A stretch of 64,000 nucleotides of DNA, taken from the NCBI RefSeq assembly GCF_000284375.1, contig NC_017249.1:1054001-1118000 (forward strand). Reading direction: 5' to 3'. Below are positions 29,083 through 39,300 of this stretch, piece after piece (position 1 is the stretch's first letter; the number at the start of each line of letters is the position of its first letter). The notes beneath the pieces are model-generated. The model saw only the letters and a program-made list of their open reading frames with translations, was not told where the DNA came from and made no database searches. The position numbers and the translations under genes were made by a program. The stretch is from Bradyrhizobium japonicum USDA 6 (GTDB lineage Bacteria > Pseudomonadota > Alphaproteobacteria > Rhizobiales > Xanthobacteraceae).

Positions 29083-30030
29083 CTAATCCGTGTACCGGAT
29101 ACGTGGGTCGAACACCGCGTAGAGCATGTCGACGATGAAGTTCGCGCTCACCACCACGACCGCAATCAGCATCACGAGGTTCTGCACGATCGGGTAGTCG
29201 CGCCAGCGGATCGCCTCGACCAGGAAGCGCGCGACGCCGGGGATGTTGAACACGGTCTCGGTGACGATCAGGCCGCCGATCAGGAACGCCGCCTCGATGC
29301 CGATCACGGTGATGACGGGCAGGATCGCGTTCTTGAGCGCGTGATGATAGTTCACCGCGGCATCGGACGCGCCCTTGGCGCGGGCGGTGCGGATATAGTC
29401 CTGCCGCAGCACCTCGAGCATCGAGGATCGCGTAATGCGCATGGTCAGCGCCGCGCTGCGGAAGCCGACGGCGGCCGCCGGCACGGCGTAGGTCGCGAAC
29501 GCCTCGAGCCAGGTCTTCGGATTCGGATTGAAGATCGGCATCTGGTTGAACATCGCCACCGACGCGGTGAGGATCAGCAGGCCGAGCCAGAACGAAGGCA
29601 GCGACAAGCCGCTGAGGCTGACGACGCGCAACGCGTAATCGAGCCGCGTGCCCTGCTTCACCGCGCTGATGACACCGAGCGGGATGCCGATCGACGCCGA
29701 GAACAACAGCGCCAGGCCCGCGAGCCGCGCGGTGATCGGGATCCGCGGCAAAATCTCCTGAAGCGCGGGCTTCTCCGAAACATAGGAGTAGCCGAAATCG
29801 CCGCGCAGAAAGCCGCTGATCCAGTGCCAGTACTGCACGACCAGCGGCTGGTCGATGCCGAGCTCCTTCTCCAGATTGGCCTTGTCGGCGGGATCGACAT
29901 AGCCGGCCGCGGCAAACAGGATGTCGACGATGTTGCCGGGCACGATGCGCAGCAGGAAGAAGATGACGACCGAGATCCCGAACAGGGTCACGAGCATCAG
30001 GAACAGGCGCCGCACCAGATAGGCAAACAT
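29083..30030 (-). CDS. Peptide-type ABC importer permease (DppB-like)
   Basis: 315-residue permease beginning with the family hallmark YLVRRLFLMLVTLFGISVVI, then a periplasmic loop (PGNIVDILFAAAGYVDPADK), and helices with the EAA motif (YIRTARAKGASDAAVNYHHA). It starts 35 bases after the binding-protein gene. The C-terminus ends FDPRIRYTD, typical of DppB/OppB proteins. Confidence 0.93.
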   Translation of the reverse strand: MFAYLVRRLFLMLVTLFGISVVIFFLLRIVPGNIVDILFAAAGYVDPADKANLEKELGIDQPLVVQYWHWISGFLRGDFGYSYVSEKPALQEILPRIPITARLAGLALLFSASIGIPLGVISAVKQGTRLDYALRVVSLSGLSLPSFWLGLLILTASVAMFNQMPIFNPNPKTWLEAFATYAVPAAAVGFRSAALTMRITRSSMLEVLRQDYIRTARAKGASDAAVNYHHALKNAILPVITVIGIEAAFLIGGLIVTETVFNIPGVARFLVEAIRWRDYPIVQNLVMLIAVVVVSANFIVDMLYAVFDPRIRYTD

Positions 30031-30065
30031 GCATCGCCTCCTGTCGAAACCGTCAGCCGCCTGCG

Positions 30066-31664
30066 CTACTTGTCCATCCAGACGTCCTCGTAGCGATACC
30101 CATTATAGGAGCTGTTCGACATCACCGTTACGCCCTTGACATAGGGCTGCCAGCAGGAGCCGGTGCGCGCGTGGAAGATGATCGGGCGGGCGACGTCCTC
30201 CTGCAGCTTCTTGTCGATGTCCCACACCAGCTTCTTGCGCTTGTTGACGTCGGTCTCCTGCGACTGCACGTCGAACAGCTTCTCGATCTCCTTGTTGCAG
30301 TAATTGGTGTAGTTGCGCTCGGAGCCGCAGGAATAGTTCTCGTAGAACGACTGGTCGGGATCGTCGACGGCGTTTCCGGTCAGGTTGAGCCCGAGCATGT
30401 AGTCCTTGCGTGCGATCTTCGGGAACCAGTTCGCGGTCTCGACCACGTCGAGCTCGCCGTCGATATAGATGCTCTTGAGCTGGTCGATCAGGATCACCGC
30501 AGGATCACGGTAGACCGGGATGTTGCGGGTCGAGACCTTGACGGCGAGATGCTTGTCCGGCCCGTAGCCGGCCTTCTGCATCAGCTTCCTGGCTTCCTCG
30601 CGGTTGGCGTTCACGTCGGGGCCATAGCCGGGAATGCTCTCGAGCATCTCCTTAGGCATGCCCCACAGCCCGTTCGGCGGCGGCAGCAAGGTGCCGCCGA
30701 CATCGCCCTGGCCCTCGAACATGATCGAGATGAACGCCTTGCGGTCGAGCGCCAGCGCCATGGCGCGGCGGATGTCGATGTTGTCGAACGGCGGTGCGGA
30801 GGAATTGACGATGATGTTGGTGGCGACATTGTTGGGCTCGACCACGCAGACTGCGTTCGGCGCCTGCGATTTGACGTCTTTCAGCAGCGGAATGCTCACT
30901 TCGGTCGGGAACGCCATGTCGAACTTGCCGGCGACGAAGGCGAGGATCGCGGTCGAACGGTTCGGGATGATGGTGAACTCGATGCCGTCGAGATAGGGCC
31001 GCCCCTCGCGCCAATAGTCGGGATTGCGGGTCAGCTTGATCGATTCATTGGCCTTGAACTCGACGAATTTGAACGGGCCGGTGCCGATCGGGTGCGTGCG
31101 CATGTCGCCGGGCGAGACGTGACAAGGATAGACCGGCGTGTAACCCGAGGCGAGCAGGGCCAGCAGCGACGGCTGCGGCCGCTTCAAGTTGAAGGAAACC
31201 TCGAGGTCGCCCTTGGTGGAGACGTCGTTGACCTGTTCGTACCAGGTCTTGCGTGGATTCTGCCGGAACTTCTGCTGCGACTTGCCCATCAGCATGTCGA
31301 AGGTGCATTTGACGTCTGCGGAGGTGAAGGGCTTGCCGTCATGCCATTTCACGCCCGGGCGCAGCTTGAAGGTCAGCGTCTTGTTGTCGTTGACCCAGGC
31401 CCAGCTCTCGGCGAGTTCCGGAATGATGTTGTCCATCCTGTTCTGCGCCTCGTCCTGCTTGTAGATGACGAGGTTGTTGAACACAGGCATGAAGGGAACA
31501 TTGAGCGAATAGGTCGCGCCTTCATGGATCGAGGCATTGCCGGGGCTGTCGCGGTGGTACATCCGCAGGATTCCGCCCTGCTTGGGCCCGCCGGCGAGCA
31601 CGGTCGTCGAGGCCGTCAGCACAGATAGCGCCGCCACTGCGGCGAGCGCCCACACGCTCCGCAT
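30066..31664 (-). CDS. Family 5 extracellular solute-binding protein (peptide-type ABC importer)
   Basis: 532-residue periplasmic binding protein with a signal peptide (MRSVWALAAVAALSVLTAST, cut near VLAGG) and the family-5 pattern KFVEFKANESIKLTRNPDYW. The solute could be a peptide, an opine, a glycoside or another amphipathic compound. Two ATGs compete: one at 31670 directly abuts AGGGAGG, and one at 31664 stands six bases further, the better ribosome spacing, so I chose 31664. It heads the importer unit and lies 371 bases downstream of the broken CoA ligase; a family A repeat occupies most of that gap. Confidence 0.93.
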   Translation of the reverse strand: MRSVWALAAVAALSVLTASTTVLAGGPKQGGILRMYHRDSPGNASIHEGATYSLNVPFMPVFNNLVIYKQDEAQNRMDNIIPELAESWAWVNDNKTLTFKLRPGVKWHDGKPFTSADVKCTFDMLMGKSQQKFRQNPRKTWYEQVNDVSTKGDLEVSFNLKRPQPSLLALLASGYTPVYPCHVSPGDMRTHPIGTGPFKFVEFKANESIKLTRNPDYWREGRPYLDGIEFTIIPNRSTAILAFVAGKFDMAFPTEVSIPLLKDVKSQAPNAVCVVEPNNVATNIIVNSSAPPFDNIDIRRAMALALDRKAFISIMFEGQGDVGGTLLPPPNGLWGMPKEMLESIPGYGPDVNANREEARKLMQKAGYGPDKHLAVKVSTRNIPVYRDPAVILIDQLKSIYIDGELDVVETANWFPKIARKDYMLGLNLTGNAVDDPDQSFYENYSCGSERNYTNYCNKEIEKLFDVQSQETDVNKRKKLVWDIDKKLQEDVARPIIFHARTGSCWQPYVKGVTVMSNSSYNGYRYEDVWMDK

Positions 31665-32035
31665 GCTCATCCTCCCTGGACATTCGTCTTTTGGGCCTTT
31701 GCGGCCTGTTTGTCAGACGATAGCGACGCGCGTGCAGCGAGGCAACCGGCAAGGCCGCTCGCCGCCTCGACAATTCGGATGACGGAAGGCCGCAGGCGTT
31801 CACACTCTCTTCATGTGAGAGTGCAGGTGCGAACAAGGACCAGATGTAACGGCGTTGCCTCTAGCCGCGATGAAGGTGCGCTCCCTCGCCCCGCTTGCGG
31901 GGAGAGGGTTTGGGGTGAGGGGGAGTCTCCGCGAGGGGGTGACAGTTGGATTCGCGGAGAGTCCCCCTCACCCGGAATCCGCGCAGCGCGCGCATTCCGG
32001 CCTCTCCCTGCGCGCGGGGAGAGGCGAAGAGCATC
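31665..32035. other. 371-base gap between CoA ligase remnant and importer operon
   Basis: No gene is visible. About 150 bases (31879-32030) are a family A repeat. The remainder (31671-31878), immediately upstream of the binding-protein gene, should contain the importer promoter; ttcacactctcttcatgtgagag at 31798-31820 contains a small inverted element ctctcttcatgtgagag. Confidence 0.5.
31879..32030. repeat. Intergenic palindromic repeat, family A
   Basis: ctccctcgccccgcttgcgg and cctctccctgcgcgcggggag at the ends, with an inner mirror (gtgagggggagtctccgcg / cgcggagagtccccctcac). It abuts the 3' end of the frameshifted ligase gene. Confidence 0.8.
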
Positions 32036-33584
32036 TCACACGATCCGCGACGTCTTGTTCCCCCAATAGCGGTCCCGCAGCAGCCGCTTGTACAGCTTGC
32101 CCGTCGGCAGCCGCGGCAGTTCCTTCTCGAAATCGACCGAGCGCGGCACCTTCTGCCGCGACAGCGATTGACCGCAGAAGGCCATCAGTTCCTCGGCGAG
32201 CGCCTCGCCCGGCACCACGCCGGGCATCGGCTGCACCACCGCCTTCACCTCTTCGCCGAGATCGGGGTTGGGCACGCCGAACACCGCGGCATCGGCGACC
32301 TTCGGATGGGTGATGAGCAGGTTCTCGCATTCCTGCGGATAGATGTTCACCCCGCCGGAGATGATCATGAAGGTGGCGCGGTCGGTCAAATAGAGGAAAC
32401 GATCTTCGTCGACATAGCCGACATCGCCGACCGTGCTCATGCTGCCGTCGGCCGAGCGCGCTTCCCTGGTCTTCTCGGGGTCGTTGAAATATTCGAACGG
32501 CGATGCCGTCTTGAACCAGACCTGGCCCGGCGTGCCGGTCGGGCACGCCTTCATGTTGTCGTCGAGGATGTGGAGGTCGCCGAGCAGCACCTTGCCGACG
32601 GTGCCGCGGTGGCTAAGCCATTCCGCGCTGTTGCAGGCGGTGAAGCCGAGGCCCTCGGTCGCGCCGTAATATTCGTGGATGATCGGCCCCCACCATTTGA
32701 TGATGTCATCCTTGACCAGTGCCGGGCAGGGCGCTGCGGCGTGGATCGCGATCTCCAGCGATGACAGGTCGTAGCGGCCGCGCACCTCCTCCGGCAGCTT
32801 CAGCATGCGCGAGAACATCGTCGGCACCAGCTGGGTGTGGGTGATGCCCCATTGCTGGACGAGCTGGAGATAACGCTCGGGATCGAACGTGTCCATGATG
32901 ATCACGGTGCCGCCCATGCGGATCGTGAGGTTCACCGCGGCCTGCGGCGCCGAGTGATAGAGCGGGGCAGGCGACAGATAGACCATGCCCTCGCGGTAGT
33001 GCCAAAGCTTTGTCAGGAAATCGAACAGCGGCAGATTGTGTTTGGGCGGCTCCTCCGGCAGCGGGCGCAGGATGCCTTTCGGCCGCCCGGTCGTGCCGGA
33101 TGAATAGAGCATGGCGGTGCCGAGCCATTCATCGGCGATCGGAGCCCTGGGCAGGTCGGCCGTCACCTCGGCAAGGCCGACGATGCGGTCGCTCTCGCCG
33201 GGGCCGTCGGCGACGATGCAGAGCTTGATGTCCGGACAGGCCTTGATCGCCTCGCGGGCGATCGAGTTTCGCGACGGAGGTGATCAGGATTTTCGACTGG
33301 CTGTTGACGAGGAGATAGGCGAGCTCGCCCGGCGTCAGGAATGAGTTGATGCAGGTGTAGTACAGCCCGGAGCGCTCGCCCGCGCCGCAGGCTTCGAGGT
33401 AGCGCGAATTGTTCTCCATGAAGATCGAATAATGGTCGAGCCGCTTCAAGCCGTGCCTGCGGAACAGATGCGCCAGGCGGTTGCTGCGCGCATCGAGCTC
33501 GCGATAGGTGACGGCCTCGCCGGTCGCAGCCATGATGAAGGCGGGCTGGAGCGGACGTAGACGGGCATGCTGACCTGGATACAT
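32036..33584 (-). pseudogene. AMP-forming acyl-CoA ligase broken by a frameshift
   Basis: Two reading frames together encode one ANL-superfamily ligase of about 516 residues. The first part (33584 down to about 33265) starts with family-like MYPGQHARLRPLQPAFIMAA and runs to ILITSVAK. The second (from about 33265 to 32036) continues with SIAREAIKACPDIKLCIVAD and carries the P-loop YSSGTTGRPKGI, EYYGATEG and the C-terminal LPTGKLYKRLLRD. The frames join only if one extra base is skipped (or two are missing) near gagttt at 33264-33269. Downstream of this point the first frame is nonsense, and the second frame has a stop just upstream. No normal full-length product can be made unless this is a sequencing error or a programmed shift. 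It follows the iron alcohol dehydrogenase by 18 bases. Confidence 0.85.
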
Positions 33585-33602
33585 CAGTCCTCCGGCTTGA
33601 AA

Positions 33603-34757
33603 TTATGCGGCGAGAAGCAGTATTTCGCGAATGTCGGCGGGGCCCTCGATCTTGCGCGGGTTGCGCGGGATCCAGTTGGTGCGCATCGCCTGTTCGGCGA
33701 TGGCGTCGAAATGCTCAGGCGAGACGCGCACGTCCGATAGGCTGCGCGGCATGCCGAGCGAGCGGATGAAGGCATCGAGCACGTCGCCGGCGTTGTGGCC
33801 GGGAAAACCCATCGCGGCGGCGACGATCGTCTGGCGCTCGGCGTTGTCGCGCGCATTCCAGCGCATCACCGCCGGCAGCATGATGCAGGAGGTGTAGCCG
33901 TGCGGCACGTCGAAGGCCGCACCGAGCACATAGCCGATGCCGTGGCTCGCGCCCATCGGCACGCCGGCGGCGAGCGCGCCCATCGACAGCCAGGTGCCGA
34001 TCTGCGCATCCATGCGGGCGTCGAGGTCGGCGGGGTCGGCCTTCACCCGCGGCAGCGCGTCGGCGAGCATGGCCAGCCCCTTCACCGACTGCGCATCGGC
34101 ATAAGGGTGCGTCTCGCGCGAGCAGATCGCCTCGACGCAATGGTCGACGGCGCGGATGCCGGTGGAGAGAAACAGCCATTCCGGCGTGTGCACGGTGATG
34201 GCGGGATCGAGGATGGTTGCACGCGGCACCGTGAGCGGATGCCGCAGCATCTGCTTCACATGCGTGGCGCGGTCGGTGACGCCGGCGATCGCGCTGAACT
34301 CGCCGCCGGCGATCGTGGTCGGCACGCTGACCTGGCGCACGTCAGGGGCGGTCATCTCGGGCGCGACGCCCTTGTGGACGCGGATGCGTTCGATGCCCTC
34401 GACGTCGTCGATGCCGTTGGCAAGGCAGAGCTGCACCGCCTTGGCGCCGTCGGTGATCGAGCCGCCGCCCACGGTGACGATCAGGTCGGCGTTCACTTCG
34501 CGTGCGGCATTGGTGGCGGCGATCACCGCCTCGCGCGGCGTATGCGCCGGCATCGCGTCGAACAGGCCGGCGCAGCGCGCGCCGAGCGCGTCTTTGATCT
34601 TCGCGATTTCATCGGTCTGCCGGTTCAGCGTGCTGGAGACCATCAGGAAGGCGCGGCGCGTCCCCAGCCGGTCCATCTGCGCAACGACGGCCTCGGCCGC
34701 GGGATGGCCGAACACGACCTCCTCGATCGCGCCGTAAACGACACGTCCCTGGTGCAC
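33603..34757 (-). CDS. Iron-containing alcohol dehydrogenase (maleylacetate-reductase-like)
   Basis: 384-residue group III dehydrogenase. NAD(P) binding is shown by VTVGGGSITDGAKAVQ, and the metal ligands by GIRAVDHCVEAIC (Asp/His) and MGASHGIGYVLG with DVPHGYTSC (two His). Family members reduce aldehydes or maleylacetate. The start is a GTG at 34757 with a GGGAGGACAG ribosome site. It is the first gene of a minus-strand unit with the frameshifted ligase and the peptide-type importer, so its substrate may be linked to whatever the importer brings in. Confidence 0.87.
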   Translation of the reverse strand: MHQGRVVYGAIEEVVFGHPAAEAVVAQMDRLGTRRAFLMVSSTLNRQTDEIAKIKDALGARCAGLFDAMPAHTPREAVIAATNAAREVNADLIVTVGGGSITDGAKAVQLCLANGIDDVEGIERIRVHKGVAPEMTAPDVRQVSVPTTIAGGEFSAIAGVTDRATHVKQMLRHPLTVPRATILDPAITVHTPEWLFLSTGIRAVDHCVEAICSRETHPYADAQSVKGLAMLADALPRVKADPADLDARMDAQIGTWLSMGALAAGVPMGASHGIGYVLGAAFDVPHGYTSCIMLPAVMRWNARDNAERQTIVAAAMGFPGHNAGDVLDAFIRSLGMPRSLSDVRVSPEHFDAIAEQAMRTNWIPRNPRKIEGPADIREILLLAA

Positions 34758-35101
34758 GCCTGTCCTCCCAGGACAATTTGGCTTTGTTTTTCTGGGAGTA
34801 ATCTAGCCGAGCGGACGGCGTCCGTCATGTGTGAAGGCGCTGGCGGCTTTCTCACCCTCCCCCTCCAGGGGAGGGTGGCGAGCGCAGCGTCTTGATTGCT
34901 GACCTTACGCCGACGCGCATGCGCATCAACCGCCGCTTGCCATCATCTCGCTCGCTGTCAACCCGCCATCCGGCCAGGGCATTCTTCGAAGCATTGCGCG
35001 TGGATTGGTCTTGAAGAGTTCATCATTGCCAACCATCTTGTGGCGCCCGCGGGTAGAGGCGTACCCTGCGTTTTTCGGCGGCTCTTATGCGAGGACCTGG
35101 G
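34758..35101. promoter_or_regulatory. 344-base divergent region, alcohol dehydrogenase and RND pump
   Basis: No gene is visible. It must hold promoters for both directions. A 30-base GC hairpin related to repeat family A lies at 34851-34880 (caccctccccctccaggggag). A 10-base palindrome gcgcatgcgc is at 34915-34924. No regulator gene for the pump is adjacent. Confidence 0.45.
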
Positions 35102-36307
35102 ATGACTGAACCGGACGGAAGCGAGCAGTTTGACAAAAAGCACGATTTCGTTCAGTCGCGGCCTTATGCAATTGCCGGCATTCTCGCAGCGGCGTTCGCG
35201 CTCGCCGGTTGTGGGCAGCCCGCCTCGCAGGCGTCGGCGCCACCGCCCGCGCCGGTGACCGTCGCCCAGCCCGTCAAGCGCACCGTCACCGATTGGGACG
35301 AGTTCACCGGCCGCTTCGAGGCGGTCGAGGAGGTGCAGGTGCGCCCCCGTGTCGGCGGCTTCGTCAACTCCGTCGAGTTCCAGGACGGCGCGATCGTGCA
35401 TCAGGGCGACCTGCTCTACGTCATCGACCCGCGCCCGTTCGAGGCGGTGGCCGAGCAGGCGGACGGCCAGTTGTCCGACGCGCGTGCCAAGGTGGAGCTT
35501 GCCAAGCGCGAGCTCGACCGTGGCCTGAACCTGGTCCAGACCAGCGCGGTCTCCGAACAGGCCGTCGACCAGCGCCGCCAGGCCCTGCAGGCGGCGCATG
35601 CCGCGGAGACGCAGGCCGCAGGCGCGCTGAAGGCCGCCCGGCTCAATATCGAGTTCACCCATGTGACCGCGCCGCTCACCGGCCGCGTCAGCCGCCATCT
35701 CGTCAGCCCCGGCAACCTCGTGCAGGGCAGCGATACCGGCACCTCGACATTGCTCACCTCGATCGTCGCGCTCGATCCGATCTACGTTTATTTCGACATG
35801 GATGAAGCAACCTTCATCAAGTACAGCAGGCTGTGGTTCGAAGGCCGCCGCCCGAGCTCGCGCGACACCGCGAACCCGGTGCAGGTGACGCTCGCCGGCG
35901 AGACGAAGCCGTCGCATGAGGGCACCATCAACTTCCTCGACAACCGCCTCGATGTCTCCACCGGCACATTGCGCAGCCGCGCCGTGATCAAGAACACCGA
36001 CCTCTCGATCCTGCCGGGCCAGTTCGGCCGTGTCCGCCTGATCGGAAGCGCGCCGTATGAGGCACTGCTGATTCCCGATGTCGCGGTCGCGACCGACCAG
36101 TCCCGCAAGATCGTGTTCGTGGTCAAGCCGGACGACACCGTCGAGGCGCGTCCCGTGGTGCTCGGTCCGCTCGATGACGGCCTGCGCGTGATCCGCGAGG
36201 GGCTGAAGGCGGAGGACCGCGTCATCGTCAACGGCATCCAGCGCGCCCGCGTCGGCGCCAAGGTCGCCCCGCAGACGGCTCCGGCCCCGGTTGGTGGCAA
36301 GTCATGA
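35102..36307 (+). CDS. RND efflux periplasmic adaptor (AcrA/MexE type), lipoprotein
   Basis: 401-residue membrane-fusion protein. A hydrophobic N-terminal stretch ends in a lipobox (FALAGC), so it is probably lipid-anchored in the inner membrane. Order: lipoyl half-motif (QVRPRVGGFVNSVEFQDG), alpha-helical hairpin (about 115-175), second lipoyl half (FTHVTAPLTGRVSRHLVSPG), then beta-barrel and membrane-proximal domains (LPGQFGRVRLIGSAPYEALL). It bridges the RND pump and an outer-membrane channel. The ATG at 35102 is the second in-frame start. Its stop overlaps the pump start (ATGA). Confidence 0.93.
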   Translation: MTEPDGSEQFDKKHDFVQSRPYAIAGILAAAFALAGCGQPASQASAPPPAPVTVAQPVKRTVTDWDEFTGRFEAVEEVQVRPRVGGFVNSVEFQDGAIVHQGDLLYVIDPRPFEAVAEQADGQLSDARAKVELAKRELDRGLNLVQTSAVSEQAVDQRRQALQAAHAAETQAAGALKAARLNIEFTHVTAPLTGRVSRHLVSPGNLVQGSDTGTSTLLTSIVALDPIYVYFDMDEATFIKYSRLWFEGRRPSSRDTANPVQVTLAGETKPSHEGTINFLDNRLDVSTGTLRSRAVIKNTDLSILPGQFGRVRLIGSAPYEALLIPDVAVATDQSRKIVFVVKPDDTVEARPVVLGPLDDGLRVIREGLKAEDRVIVNGIQRARVGAKVAPQTAPAPVGGKS

Positions 36308-39300
36308 ACCTTGGCCGTCTGTCCATCAACCAGCCCATCCTGGCGATGGTGCTGTCGATCGTGCTGCTGATCGTCGGCGCGCTCGCCTACACCACGTTGC
36401 CGGTGTCCGAATATCCGCAAGTGGTGCCGCCGACCGTGGTCGTCACCACGCAGTACCCCGGCGCCTCCGCCCAGACCGTGTCCGACACGGTCGCAGCTCC
36501 CATAGAGCAGGAGATCAACGGCGTCGAGGACATGCTGTACCTCTACAGCCAGGCCACCTCGAACGGCCAGCTCACCATCACCGTCACCTTCAAGCTCGGC
36601 ACCGACCTCGACAAGGCCCAGGTGCTGGTGCAGAACCGCGTCGCGATCGCCCAGCCGCGGCTACCCGAGGAAGTCCAGCGCAACGGCGTCACCACGCGCA
36701 AGAACTCGCCCGACATCCTCATGGTCGTGTTCATGCTGTCGCCGGACGACACGTTCGACCAGCTCTACATCTCCAACTACGCGCTGCTCCAGGTCCGCGA
36801 CCAGCTGCTGCGGCTCGACGGCGTCGGCGACATCCAGATCTTCGGCGCACGCGACTATTCGATGAGGTTGTGGCTCGACCCCGACCGTATCGCCAATCTC
36901 GGCCTGACCTCCACCGAGGTGATTGCCGCGATCCGCGCGCAGAACATCCAGATCGCGGGCGGCCAGGTCGCCGAGCCGCCGATCACCGACCGCGCCTTCC
37001 AGCCGAACCTCGTCTTCACCGGACGGCTGAAGGATCAGAGACAGTTCGAGGATATCCTGATCAAGGCCGGCTCGGACGGCCGAACCGTGCGCCTGCGCGA
37101 TGTCGCCCGCATCGAGCTCGGTGCGCTCTCCTACTCCACCAACAGCTTCCTGTTGCGCAAATCGGCGGTCGGCATGCTGGTGACGCAGCGGCCCGGGTCG
37201 AACGCGCTGGCGACCGCGAAAAGCATCTCCGACACCATGGCCAAGCTGAAGGAGAGTTTTCCGAGGGGCCTCGACTACAATATCGGCTACAATCCGACCG
37301 AGTTCATCGCGCAGTCCGTCCATGAGCTGATCAAGACCATCTACGAGGCCATGCTGCTGGTGGTCGTCGTCGTGCTGGTGTTCCTGCAGGGCTGGCGGCC
37401 GGCGATCATCCCGATCATCGCCATTCCGGTCTCGCTGGTCGGCACCTTTGCGGTGATGGCGGCGCTCGGCTTCTCCATCAATAATCTCACGCTGTTCGGC
37501 CTCGTGCTCGCCGTCGGTATCGTCGTCGACGACGCCATCGTGGTGGTCGAGAATGTCGAGCGGCACCTCGAGCATGGCCTCAGCCGGCGCGATGCGGCAC
37601 TCAAAACCATGGAGGAGGTCGGCGGCGCGCTGGTCTCGATTGCGCTGGTGCTCTGCGCCGTGTTTGTGCCGACGGCATTCCTCGGCGGCATTTCCGGGCA
37701 ATTCTTCCAGCAATTCGCCGTCACCATCGCGGTTGCGACCGCGATCTCCTGTTTCTGTTCGCTGACGCTGTCGCCGGCGCTGGCCTCGCTGATCCTCACG
37801 CCGCACGAGGAGAAGCGACCGCCGGCTGCCTGGAACGTCATCGCGCGGGCGTGGGGTGCCTTTACCGGCGTCTTCAACCGCGTGTTCGACCGGCTCTCGC
37901 ATGGCTATGCGGGCCTTGCCAATTTCGTGATCCGTCATTCCGTCGCGATGCTGCTGATCTACGTCGTGCTGATCGGCAGCGCTGGCTGGCTGATCGGGAC
38001 CACGCCGCAGGGCTTCATCCCCGCGCAGGATCGCGGCTACGTCATCGTTTCCGTGCAATTGCCCGGCGCGGCGTCACTCGCGCGCACCACCGAGATAGTG
38101 CGCGAGATCGAGCGGATTGCGCTGGATACCCCGGGCATCATCCGTGTTGCCGTCTTCGCCGGATTCTCCGGGGCCACGCGCACGCAGCAGGGCAACGCAG
38201 CGGCGCTGTTTCCGGTGTTCGACGAGCCCGAGGCGCGGCTGAAGAAGGGGCTGACGGCGAACGCCATCACGGCCGAGCTGCGCAAGCGGCTCGCCGCGCT
38301 CCAGGGCGCGTTCATCATCGTCATTCCGCCGCCGGCCGTGCCCGGCATCGGCACCGGCGGCGGCTTCACCATCCGCATCCAGGACCGCCAAGGCCGCGGG
38401 CCCGAGCTGCTCGCCGCAGCCACCGACGAGCTTGTCGCCGCGGCGCGCAAATCGCCGTTGCTGCTCGGCCCCACAGTGTTCTCCCCGTTCACGGCCAACA
38501 CGCCGCAGCTCTTCGTCGACATCGACCGCACCAAGGCGCAGAAGCTCGGCGTACCCATCGCCAGCATCAACGACACGATCCAGACCTACTTCGGATCGAC
38601 CTATGTCAACGACTTCAACCTGTTCGGCCGCACCTATCACGTCACAGCGCAGGCGGACTTCCCGTTCCGGAAAGAGCCAAGCGATCTCTCGCGCCTGCGC
38701 ACGCGCAACGCCTCCGGCGACATGGTGATGCTCGGCAGCGTGGTCGAGTTCAAGGACGTCTCCGGCCCCGACCGCGTCGCGCGCTACAATCTCTATGCTG
38801 CGTCCGAGCTCCAAGGCGAGCCGGCGCCGGGCGTCAGTTCGACGACGGCGCTCAACACCATCAAGAAGCTCGCGGACGATATCTTGCCGAGCGGCTTCAC
38901 CTTCGAATGGACTGACCTCTCCTACCAGCAGATCACCGGCGGCAATGCCGGCCTGCTCGTGTTCCCGATCTGCGTGCTGTTCGTCTATCTCGTGCTCGCC
39001 GCGCAATATGGCAGCTGGACGCTTCCATTCGCGGTGATCCTGATCGTGCCGATGTGCTTGCTCGCCGCTACCATTGGCGTGCGGATCATGGGGCAGGACG
39101 TCAACATCCTCACCCAGATCGGATTCGTCGTTCTGGTGGGGTTAGCTGCAAAGAACGCGATCCTGATCGTCGAGTTCGCGCGCGACATCGAGAAAGAAGG
39201 CAAGCCCCGGCTGGAGGCCGTGATCGACGCCTGCCGCCTGCGCCTGCGGCCGATCCTGATGACCTCCTTCGCCTTCATCCTCGGCGTGCTGCCGCTGGTG

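Noticed and set aside
28905..32030. Repeated ~150-base elements as a CRISPR array
   Set aside because: The copies are single, widely spaced, long and self-complementary, with no regular spacers and no cas genes.
33603..34757. Alcohol dehydrogenase as glycerol dehydrogenase or lactaldehyde reductase
   Set aside because: The general iron-ADH motifs fit, but nothing specific supports a narrower name, so only the family is given.
36661..38058. 465-residue minus-strand open frame across the RND pump gene
   Set aside because: Antisense to an unambiguous AcrB-type gene; no recognisable domain.
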